From contig PAWT01000004.1 in the NCBI GenBank assembly GCA_002714165.1, forward strand, positions 18,597 through 27,710: a stretch of DNA of 9,114 nucleotides. Direction: 5' to 3'. The notes under the pieces are model-generated. The model searched no databases, was not told the DNA's origin, and saw only the letters and a list, made by a program, of their open reading frames with translations. The stretch comes from Acidobacteriota bacterium (GTDB lineage Bacteria; Acidobacteriota; Vicinamibacteria; Vicinamibacterales; UBA823). Below are positions 1 through 7,308 of the stretch, in pieces. Made by a program: the position numbers and the translations under genes. Each line of letters starts with the position of its first letter. Positions within the stretch are counted from its first letter, which is position 1.

Positions 1-1272
1 GGTTTGGACAACATGAACCTACTGTGCGAGGCACTCGCACACCCCGAGCGAACATTCAAATCACTCGTAATTGGGGGCACCAACGGAAAAGGTTCAGTCG
101 CAGCGATGACTGAAGCTGCCCTACGTGCTGATGGATACCGCACGGGGCGCTACACGTCACCTCACCTAGTCCGGCTGGAGGAACGAATTTCGATTGCGGG
201 CAAGCCAATAACAACCGGAGAATTTGAATGGGCCGTTGAAACTGTCCGGCATGCAGTCAACCGGCTGCGCCGGGAAGGCCGACTCGAAGTGTCGCCTACA
301 TTCTTCGAAGTCACGACTGCTGCGGCCTTCGTCGCATTCAGGCAAGCCGAAGTCGAACTTGCGGTACTAGAAGTTGGTCTGGGAGGTCGATTTGACGCAA
401 CAAATGTGGCCCATCCTGTCGGAGTTGCGATTACAACAATTGCTCTTGACCATGAAGCTCAGCTTGGAAAATCGATTTCCGATATTGCGTATGAAAAAGC
501 CGGGGTGATCAAACCGAATACCGTTGTCGTGCTAGGTCAAACGGTGCCTGAGGTCCACGACCTCATTGCAGCGACGTGTCGTGAGCAGGGAGCTAGGTTT
601 ATCGACTCGCAACAGGGTATCTCCGTGAATGTCCACTGCACTCCAGATGCCACGCAGCTGTCACTTGAAACTCCCGTGCGGCACTACAACCAAGTCAGTC
701 TAGGCCTTCAGGGCCGACACCAAGCCGTCAACGCGGTCACCACCGTGAGACTGCTTGAAGGGCTATCGTGCCAAGGAATCAAGGTAAGCGCACCAGCAAT
801 TATCTCTGGCCTTACCAACGTAACCTGGCACGGTCGACTGGAATGGATCAAGGTTCCTTCCGGCCGTGTTCTGCTCGATGCCGCTCACAATCCCGCTGCA
901 GCCAGAGTATTAGCTGAATATCTTGCTGAAGTCAGAGATGCTCCTTTGTCTTTCGTGCTGGCCATCATGCGGGATAAGGACATAGCGGGTATCATTGACA
1001 TGCTGGCGCCGCTCGCAAGTCATATTGTCTGTACAACGATGGACACTGAGCGCGCGATCTCCGCGAGTACCCTTGCGGACTGCGTGCGTGAGCGTTCGCC
1101 GAAAACGAACGTAGCCATTGAATCAGACCCACAGGCTGCAGTGGCATTGGCCCTAAGCGATGCTCCTGACACTTGTGCAACAGGATCAATCTTTTTGGTC
1201 GGTCACCTCCTCAGTACCATTGAGGCCAACGAGAACATCCGTTGCACTCTAACTGATGACTATGCTGGTTGA
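1..1272 (+). CDS. folC: Bifunctional dihydrofolate synthase / folylpolyglutamate synthase, 5' end cut by window edge
   Basis: FolC is a cytosolic Mur-ligase-type ATP-dependent enzyme that adds glutamate to dihydropteroate and extends the polyglutamate tail of folates. The sequence shows, numbered from the in-frame TTG at position 4, the P-loop GTNGKGS (25-31), TSPHL just after it, the block VLEVGLGGRFDATNV, the DHEAQLG and YEKAGVIKP motifs, GRHQAVNA in the hinge region, and the C-terminal LDAAHNP motif (D292, H295). The frame is open to base 1, and family members usually carry a short N-terminal stretch before the region matching 'GLDNMNLLCEAL', so the TTG at 4 is probably not the true start and roughly 10-25 residues lie outside the window. 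The C-terminus is complete (TGA at 1270-1272). It is followed at once by lptD. Family assignment is secure; both activities are inferred from the family. Confidence 0.96.
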   Translation, partial: GLDNMNLLCEALAHPERTFKSLVIGGTNGKGSVAAMTEAALRADGYRTGRYTSPHLVRLEERISIAGKPITTGEFEWAVETVRHAVNRLRREGRLEVSPTFFEVTTAAAFVAFRQAEVELAVLEVGLGGRFDATNVAHPVGVAITTIALDHEAQLGKSISDIAYEKAGVIKPNTVVVLGQTVPEVHDLIAATCREQGARFIDSQQGISVNVHCTPDATQLSLETPVRHYNQVSLGLQGRHQAVNAVTTVRLLEGLSCQGIKVSAPAIISGLTNVTWHGRLEWIKVPSGRVLLDAAHNPAAARVLAEYLAEVRDAPLSFVLAIMRDKDIAGIIDMLAPLASHIVCTTMDTERAISASTLADCVRERSPKTNVAIESDPQAAVALALSDAPDTCATGSIFLVGHLLSTIEANENIRCTLTDDYAG

Positions 1273-1366
1273 TGGAGTTTTAGCAACATGTTATTTTCGG
1301 CGCATCTTGAAAGCGTGCCGCGTTTCTAATAGGAGTCGCGGCGATCTTGACACCTGCGCTTTGGGA

Positions 1367-3652
1367 ATGACTCGCCGGCTGCCACTCATTCTTATCTGCA
1401 TCTTAATGTTTCCACTCGGGGGTGTAGCCCAATCACTCGAGGGTTACAACTCTAGGCAATTTCGAATTGAAAGAATCGGTGATAACCATGTGCGCCTGAT
1501 CGGTGCGGTGGAGATTGAGCGTGACGACTGGAAATTCTTTGCTGAGGAGGTTGAGTTATTTACTGATACGGAGCGATTAGTAGCTAGTGGTAACGTCGTT
1601 TATACATCGGCCGACACTAGCCTCGCTGCGGACCGTGTCGAGTTCGATATGAAAACTCGAACCGGTACTTTTTTTGTAGCTACCGGTACCGTTTCGTTAA
1701 GAGATGCCGAGATTGAGCGAAGCCTTTTTGGTACTCAAGAACCTGATTTGTATTTTTACGGGAAGACAATTGACAAGCTCGGACCTCGTAAATATCGCAT
1801 CACGGATGGCGGCTTTACGACTTGCGTACAACCGACGCCAAGATGGCAGCTAACAACGAGTTCGGCCGTGGTGAACCTCGATGATTACGCAATTCTTAAG
1901 AACACGGTTCTCAAAGTAAAGGGAGTGCCACTCTTATATCTACCAGTGATGTACTATCCGATCCAAGAGGACGATCGGTCAACCGGTTTCCTGCTTCCCG
2001 CGTACGGTAGTTCGACATTTAGGGGACAGTCACTCAGTAACGCTTTCTTCTGGGCAATCAACCGCAGTAACGACGCGACGATCATGCATGATTGGTTCTC
2101 GACCGCGGGTCAGGGAACAGGCGCACAGTACAGGTATGTTGGAACTGGCTCTTCTCGTGGTGATTTAACGGCCTATTTCCTCAACGAACCTGCCATTACC
2201 CTCTCGGAGGATGAGAATGATGTCATACCGGCAAGGCGAAGCTTTCAGCTGACTGGTGATTTTAACCAATCGCTTGGTTCTAACATTCGTGCCCGTGGAC
2301 GGGTCGATTACTTCTCAGACGTTACTGTCCAACAAACTTTTCATACGAACGTCCTCGAAGCCTCCCGTCGACAGCGTCGGTTCCTGGGCAACGTTCAGGG
2401 TAACTGGGGCGGTTACACCCTGAGTGGAACGGTCGACTGGAATGAAACCTTTTTTGGCGACACTGCATCAACCCTAGTCGGATCGACGCCAAGGATCTCG
2501 CTGAGACGAGCTGAGCGGCCAATCGCGCAAAACTGGCCAATTTACTTCTCACTGGGAGCAGAGGCTGGGACCCTAGTCCGACAGGGACGTAGCAATGACC
2601 AGGTTAAGGACCTCGGACTAACCCGCCTTGATTTCAATCCGAGAATTCGGATTCCGTTCACAAAATGGCCATTCTTGACAGTGAATACTTCGGTAGCGTG
2701 GCGAGGCACCTACTGGACGGAACGATTCGACCCGGAGCAAAGTTTACAAGTCAACGAAGGCATTTTTCGCCAGTATTTCGACTTACAGTCGACCATTACT
2801 GGGCCGGTCTTCATGAAAATTTGGGATACCCCTAACAGTGGATATGCTGAGCGTTTCAAACACTTGATTGAGCCAACGGTTACAGTGCAGCGCGCAACGG
2901 CGATCAACAACTTTAATCAAATCGTCAAACTCGAAGGAACTGACATGGTCGTGGGCAGCGTGACGCGGCTAGGCTATGGTCTCGTCAACCGATTCTTGGC
3001 CCGTCGGCGCCAAGGGGACGCTCGCGAGGTGTTGAGCATTTCACTTCTTCAGAGTTTTTACACCGACGACAGAGCCTCACAATTTGATCGTAGATTTCGG
3101 ACAAGCTTTAACGGTACAACACCTAGCCGATTGACTCCCATTTCACTGCTCGTACGTAGCAGCCCAAACGACCAAATCAACACCTCGGTACGGGCAGAGT
3201 ACGACACACGTTTTGGCGCATTTCGCGAGATCAGTGCAAGCGGCACGGTGGCAGTGAGCGATTGGCTCCAGACGACAGGCGGATGGAGCCAGCGCCGATA
3301 CATCGAGGAGCTTCAGGGATTCAACAATCGCGCGCAACTTAACCACTATCTCAACGCATCGACAGTCATACGTTCCCGTGGAAATCGTGCAGGGGGTATC
3401 TACACGTTTAACTACGACATGTTAAGAAACAGCTTTATGCAACAGCGTTTTATGGCTTACTACAACGGCCAATGCTGTGGCATATCCGTGGAGTATCAAA
3501 CCTTCAACTTTACAGGGCTTAGAGGCTACTACGGACGTCACAGCCGTATACCCGTCGACCGCCGAATCAACGTCTCATTCACCTTGGCCGGTATTGGGTC
3601 GTTCTCAAACTTTTTTGGCGCCTTTTTCGGTAATCAGGAACAGCTCCGATGA
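1367..3652 (+). CDS. lptD: LPS-assembly outer-membrane protein LptD
   Basis: LptD is the outer-membrane beta-barrel that, with lipoprotein LptE, inserts LPS into the outer leaflet. I chose ATG 1367 (761 aa) because it begins a clean type I signal peptide: MTRR, a hydrophobic run, then GVA before QS, with likely cleavage after A21. The frame extends up to ATG 1256, but that would add 37 non-signal-like residues and overlap folC by 17 bases. After the signal comes an OstA/LptA-like jellyroll (about 28-150: 'VRLIGAVEIERDD', 'VASGNVVYTSADTSLAADRVEF'), then the block VPLLYLPVMYYPI, then a long barrel rich in alternating aromatic strands. Cysteines in the mature part are C153 and the adjacent pair C703-C704, matching E. 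coli C173 and C724-C725; no counterpart of C31 is seen. The usual length is about 780 aa, so it looks complete. It overlaps rmlA by an ATGA. No strong Shine-Dalgarno precedes ATG 1367. Confidence 0.93.
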   Translation: MTRRLPLILICILMFPLGGVAQSLEGYNSRQFRIERIGDNHVRLIGAVEIERDDWKFFAEEVELFTDTERLVASGNVVYTSADTSLAADRVEFDMKTRTGTFFVATGTVSLRDAEIERSLFGTQEPDLYFYGKTIDKLGPRKYRITDGGFTTCVQPTPRWQLTTSSAVVNLDDYAILKNTVLKVKGVPLLYLPVMYYPIQEDDRSTGFLLPAYGSSTFRGQSLSNAFFWAINRSNDATIMHDWFSTAGQGTGAQYRYVGTGSSRGDLTAYFLNEPAITLSEDENDVIPARRSFQLTGDFNQSLGSNIRARGRVDYFSDVTVQQTFHTNVLEASRRQRRFLGNVQGNWGGYTLSGTVDWNETFFGDTASTLVGSTPRISLRRAERPIAQNWPIYFSLGAEAGTLVRQGRSNDQVKDLGLTRLDFNPRIRIPFTKWPFLTVNTSVAWRGTYWTERFDPEQSLQVNEGIFRQYFDLQSTITGPVFMKIWDTPNSGYAERFKHLIEPTVTVQRATAINNFNQIVKLEGTDMVVGSVTRLGYGLVNRFLARRRQGDAREVLSISLLQSFYTDDRASQFDRRFRTSFNGTTPSRLTPISLLVRSSPNDQINTSVRAEYDTRFGAFREISASGTVAVSDWLQTTGGWSQRRYIEELQGFNNRAQLNHYLNASTVIRSRGNRAGGIYTFNYDMLRNSFMQQRFMAYYNGQCCGISVEYQTFNFTGLRGYYGRHSRIPVDRRINVSFTLAGIGSFSNFFGAFFGNQEQLR
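3636..3640 (+). promoter_or_regulatory. Ribosome binding site of rmlA inside lptD
   Basis: AGGAA lies 8 bases before ATG 3649, inside the last codons of lptD. It fixes the rmlA start and supports the ATGA-overlap reading. Confidence 0.65.
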
Positions 3653-4716
3653 AAGGTTTGATTCTAAGCGGAGGACGAGGCACTCGCTTGCGCCCCCTGA
3701 CCTACACAAGCGCCAAACAGCTAGTTCCCGTCGCGAACAAGCCGGTGTTGTTTTACGGCATCGAAGCACTGGCTGCCGCAGGGATCCGTGATATCGGAAT
3801 TGTCGTCGGCGATACTCAGGCGGAAATACGTGCAGCCGTCCGTGACGGCGCTGCCTGGAATGTTGACGTCACCTATATCGAACAGGACGCGCCACGTGGT
3901 CTGGCACATGCCGTACTCATTAGCCAGTCCTTCATTGGCGACGATCCATTTATTGTTTACCTTGGAGACAACCTCCTAGCAAAGGGCATCGTGCCTTTCG
4001 TTGAACGTTTTGTCGACGCACAGCCGGCCGCTCAGATCCTGCTTGCGCACGTATCGGACCCAGAAAGGTTCGGCGTTGCAGAGCTTACAGAAGATAACCG
4101 TGTGAAAAAGCTTGTCGAGAAACCGGCGGAACCTAAGAGTGACTTAGCTCTGGTCGGCGTGTACATGTTCCAACCGGAGGTATTTCAGGCTGTTCGGAAA
4201 ATCTCACCTAGTCCGCGTAATGAGTTGGAAATAACCGACGCTATTCAACAGCTCATTGATGATGGTCTAACGGTGACACCGTATATCGTCGACGGATGGT
4301 GGAAGGACACCGGCAAACTTGAAGACATACTCGAAGCCAATAGACTAATCCTAGAAACTATGGAGCGAAGGGTCGACGGTGAGGTCGACTCTGATTCCCA
4401 AATCGACGGGAACGTGGTCGTTGAACCCGGTGCATCGATCAAACAGTCTAAGGTTCGAGGGCCAGCAATTATCGGTGCAAATGCAAGGATCACGAGTGCC
4501 GACATTGGACCATTTACCTCGATCATGAACAATGTCAGAGTCCACGACTCAGCAATCGAGCACAGTATAGTTTTGGAAGGCAGTGACCTTAGTGGGCTTC
4601 AAAGCCGGATGACCGATAGCCTAATCGGTAAGAACGTGAAGATTTTGCGCGATCCGGGAACGCCGTCGACGTATCGATTCATGCTGGGAGACAACTCAGA
4701 GGTCGGGATACCATGA
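3649..4716 (+). CDS. rmlA: Glucose-1-phosphate thymidylyltransferase, long form with C-terminal beta-helix
   Basis: RmlA (RfbA) joins dTTP and glucose-1-phosphate to give dTDP-glucose, the first step toward dTDP-6-deoxyhexoses such as L-rhamnose. The 355-aa product starts with the nucleotidyltransferase signature LSGGRGTRLRPLT (about 6-18) followed by KQLVPVANKP. The metal/nucleotide site GDN has D107, the EKP sugar-site motif is at E157-K158, and WWKDTGK has the second metal-binding Asp, D220. Residues from about 237 to the end form imperfect hexapeptide-like repeats ('IDGNVVVEPGASI', 'GPAIIGANARI') of a left-handed beta-helix. That makes this the long type (TIGR01208-like, related to antibiotic-cluster StrD-type enzymes) and not the roughly 290-aa enterobacterial RmlA. 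The ATG shares an ATGA with the lptD stop and has an AGGAA 8 bases upstream, implying coupled translation. In some organisms long-form enzymes supply sugars other than rhamnose. Confidence 0.93.
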   Translation: MKGLILSGGRGTRLRPLTYTSAKQLVPVANKPVLFYGIEALAAAGIRDIGIVVGDTQAEIRAAVRDGAAWNVDVTYIEQDAPRGLAHAVLISQSFIGDDPFIVYLGDNLLAKGIVPFVERFVDAQPAAQILLAHVSDPERFGVAELTEDNRVKKLVEKPAEPKSDLALVGVYMFQPEVFQAVRKISPSPRNELEITDAIQQLIDDGLTVTPYIVDGWWKDTGKLEDILEANRLILETMERRVDGEVDSDSQIDGNVVVEPGASIKQSKVRGPAIIGANARITSADIGPFTSIMNNVRVHDSAIEHSIVLEGSDLSGLQSRMTDSLIGKNVKILRDPGTPSTYRFMLGDNSEVGIP

Positions 4717-4744
4717 TAGACCGCCAACAGAGGATCATGACCCT

Positions 4745-5245
4745 ATGACGAAAGATCCCGAAGCCTACACCGCAACTGGAACAGTCACAAGAATCGAGGG
4801 AGTCAAGACCAAATCACTGCGTCTCATCGCTGATGAGCGAGGTTGGTTGATGGAAATCCTGCGCTCCGACGATACAGAACTCTTCACCAAGTTCGGCCAA
4901 GTGTACGTGTCAGCAACCTACCCCGGCGTAGTCAAGGCCTGGCATTATCACAAAAAGCAGATCGACAGTTTCGCTTGTGTCGCAGGCATGGTCAAACTCG
5001 TCCTAATCGATACTCGGTCCGGCTCAGCAACCGAAGGGACCGTGAACGAATTCTTCATTGGCTCAAAAAATCCGATGCTGGTGCAGGTACCAGCACTCGT
5101 CTACCACGGATGGAAATGCATCGGAACAGAACCTTCACTGGTTGCCAATATTACGAACGAGGCTTATCAGTACTCGGAACCCGATGAATACCGTGTGGAA
5201 CCACACGGTACGCTTCCCTACGACTGGTCAAGAGTCGATGGTTGA
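4745..5245 (+). CDS. rmlC: RmlC-like cupin, probable dTDP-4-dehydrorhamnose 3,5-epimerase family
   Basis: This 166-aa cupin belongs to the dTDP-4-keto-6-deoxyhexose epimerase family, which inverts C3 and/or C5 of the product of RmlB. The family landmarks are the 'ADERGWLMEILR' block (equivalent of RGxFxE), 'VVKAWHYHKKQ' with H67 aligned to the catalytic His of the LHYQ motif in classical RmlC, the 'GMVKLVLIDTR' strand, 'VPALVYHGWKCIG' (equivalent of PxGxAHGF), and a Tyr-containing 'NEAYQYSEPDEYR' where classical enzymes have the second catalytic Tyr. WHYHK in place of LHYQ marks it as the divergent RmlC-like branch often seen beside long-form RmlA, so single 3- or 5-epimerisation is also possible. 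It starts 28 bases after rmlA; an AGAGG at 4729-4733 lies 11 bases before the ATG. It overlaps rmlB by 8 bases. Confidence 0.85.
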   Translation: MTKDPEAYTATGTVTRIEGVKTKSLRLIADERGWLMEILRSDDTELFTKFGQVYVSATYPGVVKAWHYHKKQIDSFACVAGMVKLVLIDTRSGSATEGTVNEFFIGSKNPMLVQVPALVYHGWKCIGTEPSLVANITNEAYQYSEPDEYRVEPHGTLPYDWSRVDG

Positions 5246-6233
5246 GGTTCTCGTCACGGGTGGCGCAGGTTTCATCGGTAGTAACTTCGTCAAGTTCGCG
5301 CTAGATGCTCACCCTGATTGGCGAATCACCACACTCGATAAGCTGACCTATGCAGGTCGGCTCGAGAATCTTCAGCCGGTCAAGGACAATCCCCGACATA
5401 CCTTCATCCAAGGTGACGTTACAGACCCGATAATCGTGAAGCCGCTGGTCGAGCAAGCCGAGATCATTCTGCACCTTGCCGCAGAGACCCATGTTGACCG
5501 GTCAATTGTGAACGCTAGCGACTTCATTATGACTGACGTCTACGGAACCTTTGTTTTACTGGAAGCCGCTCGTAACGCTGAGAAACTTCGACGTTTTATC
5601 CAAGTGTCGACTGATGAAGTCTACGGTAGTGTCTCGGAGGGGGCCAGCCGAGAAACCGATGAGATTCGACCAAGCAATCCGTACTCGGCCAGCAAGGCTG
5701 GTGCCGACCGTCTCGCTTATAGCTTCTGGGCAACGCACCGCACACCAATCGTCATCGCCCGCGCGTCAAATAACTATGGCCCGAACCAGTTTCCAGAGAA
5801 GGTAATACCTTTATTCATCACAAACGCCATTGATGACCACACCGTACCACTCTACGGCGACGGCCTAAACGTTCGCGACTGGCTGCATGTTGATGACCAT
5901 TGTCGTGCACTCGACCTTCTAATAGCGGATGGCGAACCTGGCGAGGTTTACAACGTTGGTGGTGGTCACGAAATTACTAATATCGAATTGACCCGAGAAC
6001 TCCTTCGACTGCTAAACAAGCCGGATTCGCTGATTCAGCGTGTCGGTGACCGTCCTGGTCATGACCACCGGTACTGCCTTGATACCATGAAGTTGCGGAA
6101 GCTCGGATGGCAGCCAGCGGTCAACTTCGTTCAGGGACTAACCGATACCGTGATGTGGTATCGGGAAAACGAGTCATGGTGGCGACCAGTTAAGGAAAAT
6201 ATTCCCGCATTCAGAACCTACTATCAGGAGTAG
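5238..6233 (+). CDS. rmlB: dTDP-glucose 4,6-dehydratase
   Basis: RmlB (RfbB) converts dTDP-glucose to dTDP-4-keto-6-deoxyglucose using tightly bound NAD+. I start it at ATG 5238 (331 aa) because 'MVEVLVTGGAGFIGSNF' opens directly into the Rossmann GxxGxxG motif, as in the family. The frame is open for 60 more codons upstream inside rmlC, but those residues are low in family character and are a shadow of rmlC. The catalytic set is complete: STDEVYG with T125-D126-E127, and YxxxK with Y149 and K153 (YSASK). Also present are LHLAAETHVDRS, NNYGPNQFPEKVIPLF, YGDGLNVRDWLHVDDH and GDRPGHDHRY, all hallmarks of RmlB among extended SDRs. The start overlaps the rmlC stop by 8 bases and has only a weak AAGAG upstream, so translation is probably coupled. 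Confidence 0.96.
   Translation: MVEVLVTGGAGFIGSNFVKFALDAHPDWRITTLDKLTYAGRLENLQPVKDNPRHTFIQGDVTDPIIVKPLVEQAEIILHLAAETHVDRSIVNASDFIMTDVYGTFVLLEAARNAEKLRRFIQVSTDEVYGSVSEGASRETDEIRPSNPYSASKAGADRLAYSFWATHRTPIVIARASNNYGPNQFPEKVIPLFITNAIDDHTVPLYGDGLNVRDWLHVDDHCRALDLLIADGEPGEVYNVGGGHEITNIELTRELLRLLNKPDSLIQRVGDRPGHDHRYCLDTMKLRKLGWQPAVNFVQGLTDTVMWYRENESWWRPVKENIPAFRTYYQE
6226..6230 (+). promoter_or_regulatory. Shine-Dalgarno AGGAG deciding the ATT start of the RMD-like gene
   Basis: AGGAG overlaps the final codons of rmlB and ends 10 bases before ATT 6241. It is among the clearest ribosome binding sites in the window, and no conventional start codon follows it in any frame for about 50 bases. Confidence 0.6.
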
Positions 6234-6240
6234 TACAGCC

Positions 6241-7212
6241 ATTAAAACTGATTACGAGCGACCTCGGGCACTGGTCACTGGTGCAGCAGGTTTCGTTGGA
6301 AGCCATCTTGTTGACTTACTGGGCAACGAGGGCCTTACAGTTGACGGTTGGCACAGACCAGGAACCGAACCGAATAGGCAACGCGCCCAATCCAGTCTAG
6401 TCCGGTGGCTGCCAGTCGACTTACTTAACGCTAGGGCGGTTAGTAAAACGATTGAGGAAAGTCAGCCAGATGTCATTTTTCACTGCGCGGGGGCTGCTCA
6501 TGTCGGGTCGTCCTGGGAACAGACCGCAAGCACCCTTGCCACAAACGTTCGAGGAACCCATCTCCTGCTCGAAGCGGTCCGGCGCTTACAACTTAAAACA
6601 AGAATCGTAATTCCTGGTTCAGCACTCGTCTACCGGTCGTCCAGCTTGGCCCTCGCTGAGGGAGCCCCATTGGGGCCGTCCAGCCCTTATGCCGTGAGTA
6701 AGCTCGCTCAAGAGGAACTGGGTATTAGGCTCGCTGAGGAAGGCAGTTGCGCAACTATCCTGACTCGCTCGTTTAATCATCATGGACCTCGCCAATCACC
6801 GTCCTTTGCTGCTTCCGGCTTTGCGCGCTGGATTGCAAGAATCGAAAAAGGCCAAGTAGAACCGATTATTCACACTGGCAATCTCGACGCCGTACGAGAT
6901 CTGACAGACGTACGTGACGTCGTCCGTGCCTACAGAATGCTTGCCAATCATGGTGTTTCAGGAAGAATCTACAACGTCTGTTCAGGCCACGGCTATTCGA
7001 TAAGAGAGGTGCTGGACAACATTATCGCTCTCGCTCAGGTAAAGGTAAGAGTCCAAGTGGATCCCTCCAAGTTCCGTCCCAACGACACTCCGATACTCTT
7101 GGGCGACTCAAAACGGATTCGCTCTGAGCTCGCTTGGACTCCACAAATCCCTCTCAATCAAACCCTTTCTGACCTACTAGATTATTGGCGTCAGGCGTGT
7201 GACCGCGAATAA
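6241..7212 (+). CDS. Extended SDR resembling GDP-4-dehydro-6-deoxy-D-mannose reductase, likely non-standard ATT start
   Basis: This is a NAD(P)-dependent nucleotide-sugar reductase or epimerase. From ATT 6241 it is 323 aa: Rossmann motif TGAAGFVGSHL (13-23), HCAGAAHVGSS (NAD-binding AA turn), the catalytic triad S127 (GSALVY), Y150 and K154 (YAVSK), then FNHHGPRQSPSF, GNLDAVRDLTDVRDVVRAY, YNVCSGHGYSIRE, and a closing DLLDYWR. The FNH-GP-Q, RD-DV-DVVRAY and YNVCSG blocks are typical of GDP-6-deoxy-D-mannose reductase (RMD), which reduces the 4-keto group. No ATG, GTG or TTG occurs in frame between the stop at 6151-6153 and TTG 6646, although the protein family begins well before that. ATT 6241 has an AGGAG 10 bases upstream and reads I/M-K-T-D-Y-E-R before the first strand. 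CTG 6271 would clip that strand. R replaces the usual G after VY. It sits 7 bases after rmlB, in the place of rmlD, so it may reduce the dTDP-4-keto sugar instead of a GDP sugar. Confidence 0.85.
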   Translation: MKTDYERPRALVTGAAGFVGSHLVDLLGNEGLTVDGWHRPGTEPNRQRAQSSLVRWLPVDLLNARAVSKTIEESQPDVIFHCAGAAHVGSSWEQTASTLATNVRGTHLLLEAVRRLQLKTRIVIPGSALVYRSSSLALAEGAPLGPSSPYAVSKLAQEELGIRLAEEGSCATILTRSFNHHGPRQSPSFAASGFARWIARIEKGQVEPIIHTGNLDAVRDLTDVRDVVRAYRMLANHGVSGRIYNVCSGHGYSIREVLDNIIALAQVKVRVQVDPSKFRPNDTPILLGDSKRIRSELAWTPQIPLNQTLSDLLDYWRQACDRE

Positions 7213-7233
7213 CGGCACGAAAGAAGCTCCTAA

Positions 7234-7264
7234 CCAAGGCCGCTAGGAATGAAATCAGCCTTGG
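7234..7264. other. Inverted repeat in the gap after the sugar-nucleotide operon
   Basis: A perfect 7-base stem, CCAAGGC at 7234-7240 and GCCTTGG at 7258-7264, encloses a 17-base loop, 22 bases after the RMD-like stop. It could be a weak operon-end hairpin, but it is not followed by a T-tract, so it is not a standard intrinsic terminator on the plus strand. Confidence 0.35.
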
Positions 7265-7274
7265 AAATGAGTTC

Positions 7275-7308
7275 TTGACAGAGACAGTCTCAAGCGAATA
7301 AAAAACGA
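7275..7308 (+). promoter_or_regulatory. Possible sigma-70-type promoter for the radical SAM gene, close to leaderless
   Basis: A perfect TTGACA (7275-7280) is followed after 16 bases by AATAAA (7297-7302), which matches TATAAT at four of six positions. A start about 7 bases on would fall at or next to the ATG at 7309. There is no visible Shine-Dalgarno before this ATG, which fits a leaderless or near-leaderless mRNA. The spacer holds the palindrome GAGACAGTCTC (7281-7291), a possible operator. The call is from pattern only. Confidence 0.4.

Noticed and set aside
1256..1366. ATG 1256 as the lptD start
   Set aside because: It would put 37 residues with Cys and Arg before a well-formed signal peptide and overlap folC by 17 bases; ATG 1367 is the better start, though not proven.
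1661..1687. Inverted repeat ACCGGTA / TACCGGT around a T-run in lptD
   Set aside because: It lies inside well-supported coding sequence and comes from repeated Thr-Gly codons; there is no sign of a terminator function.
2322..3346. Minus-strand frames of 66-81 codons within lptD
   Set aside because: They are antisense shadows of the LptD barrel with no recognisable domain or ribosome site.
5058..5237. 60-codon upstream extension of the rmlB frame
   Set aside because: It lies wholly inside rmlC in another frame, has no family character, and the Rossmann strand follows directly on ATG 5238.
6646..7212. TTG 6646 as the start of a 188-aa SDR fragment
   Set aside because: The frame upstream to 6241 encodes the matching Rossmann domain and catalytic Ser without a stop, so the shorter call would be a truncated enzyme.
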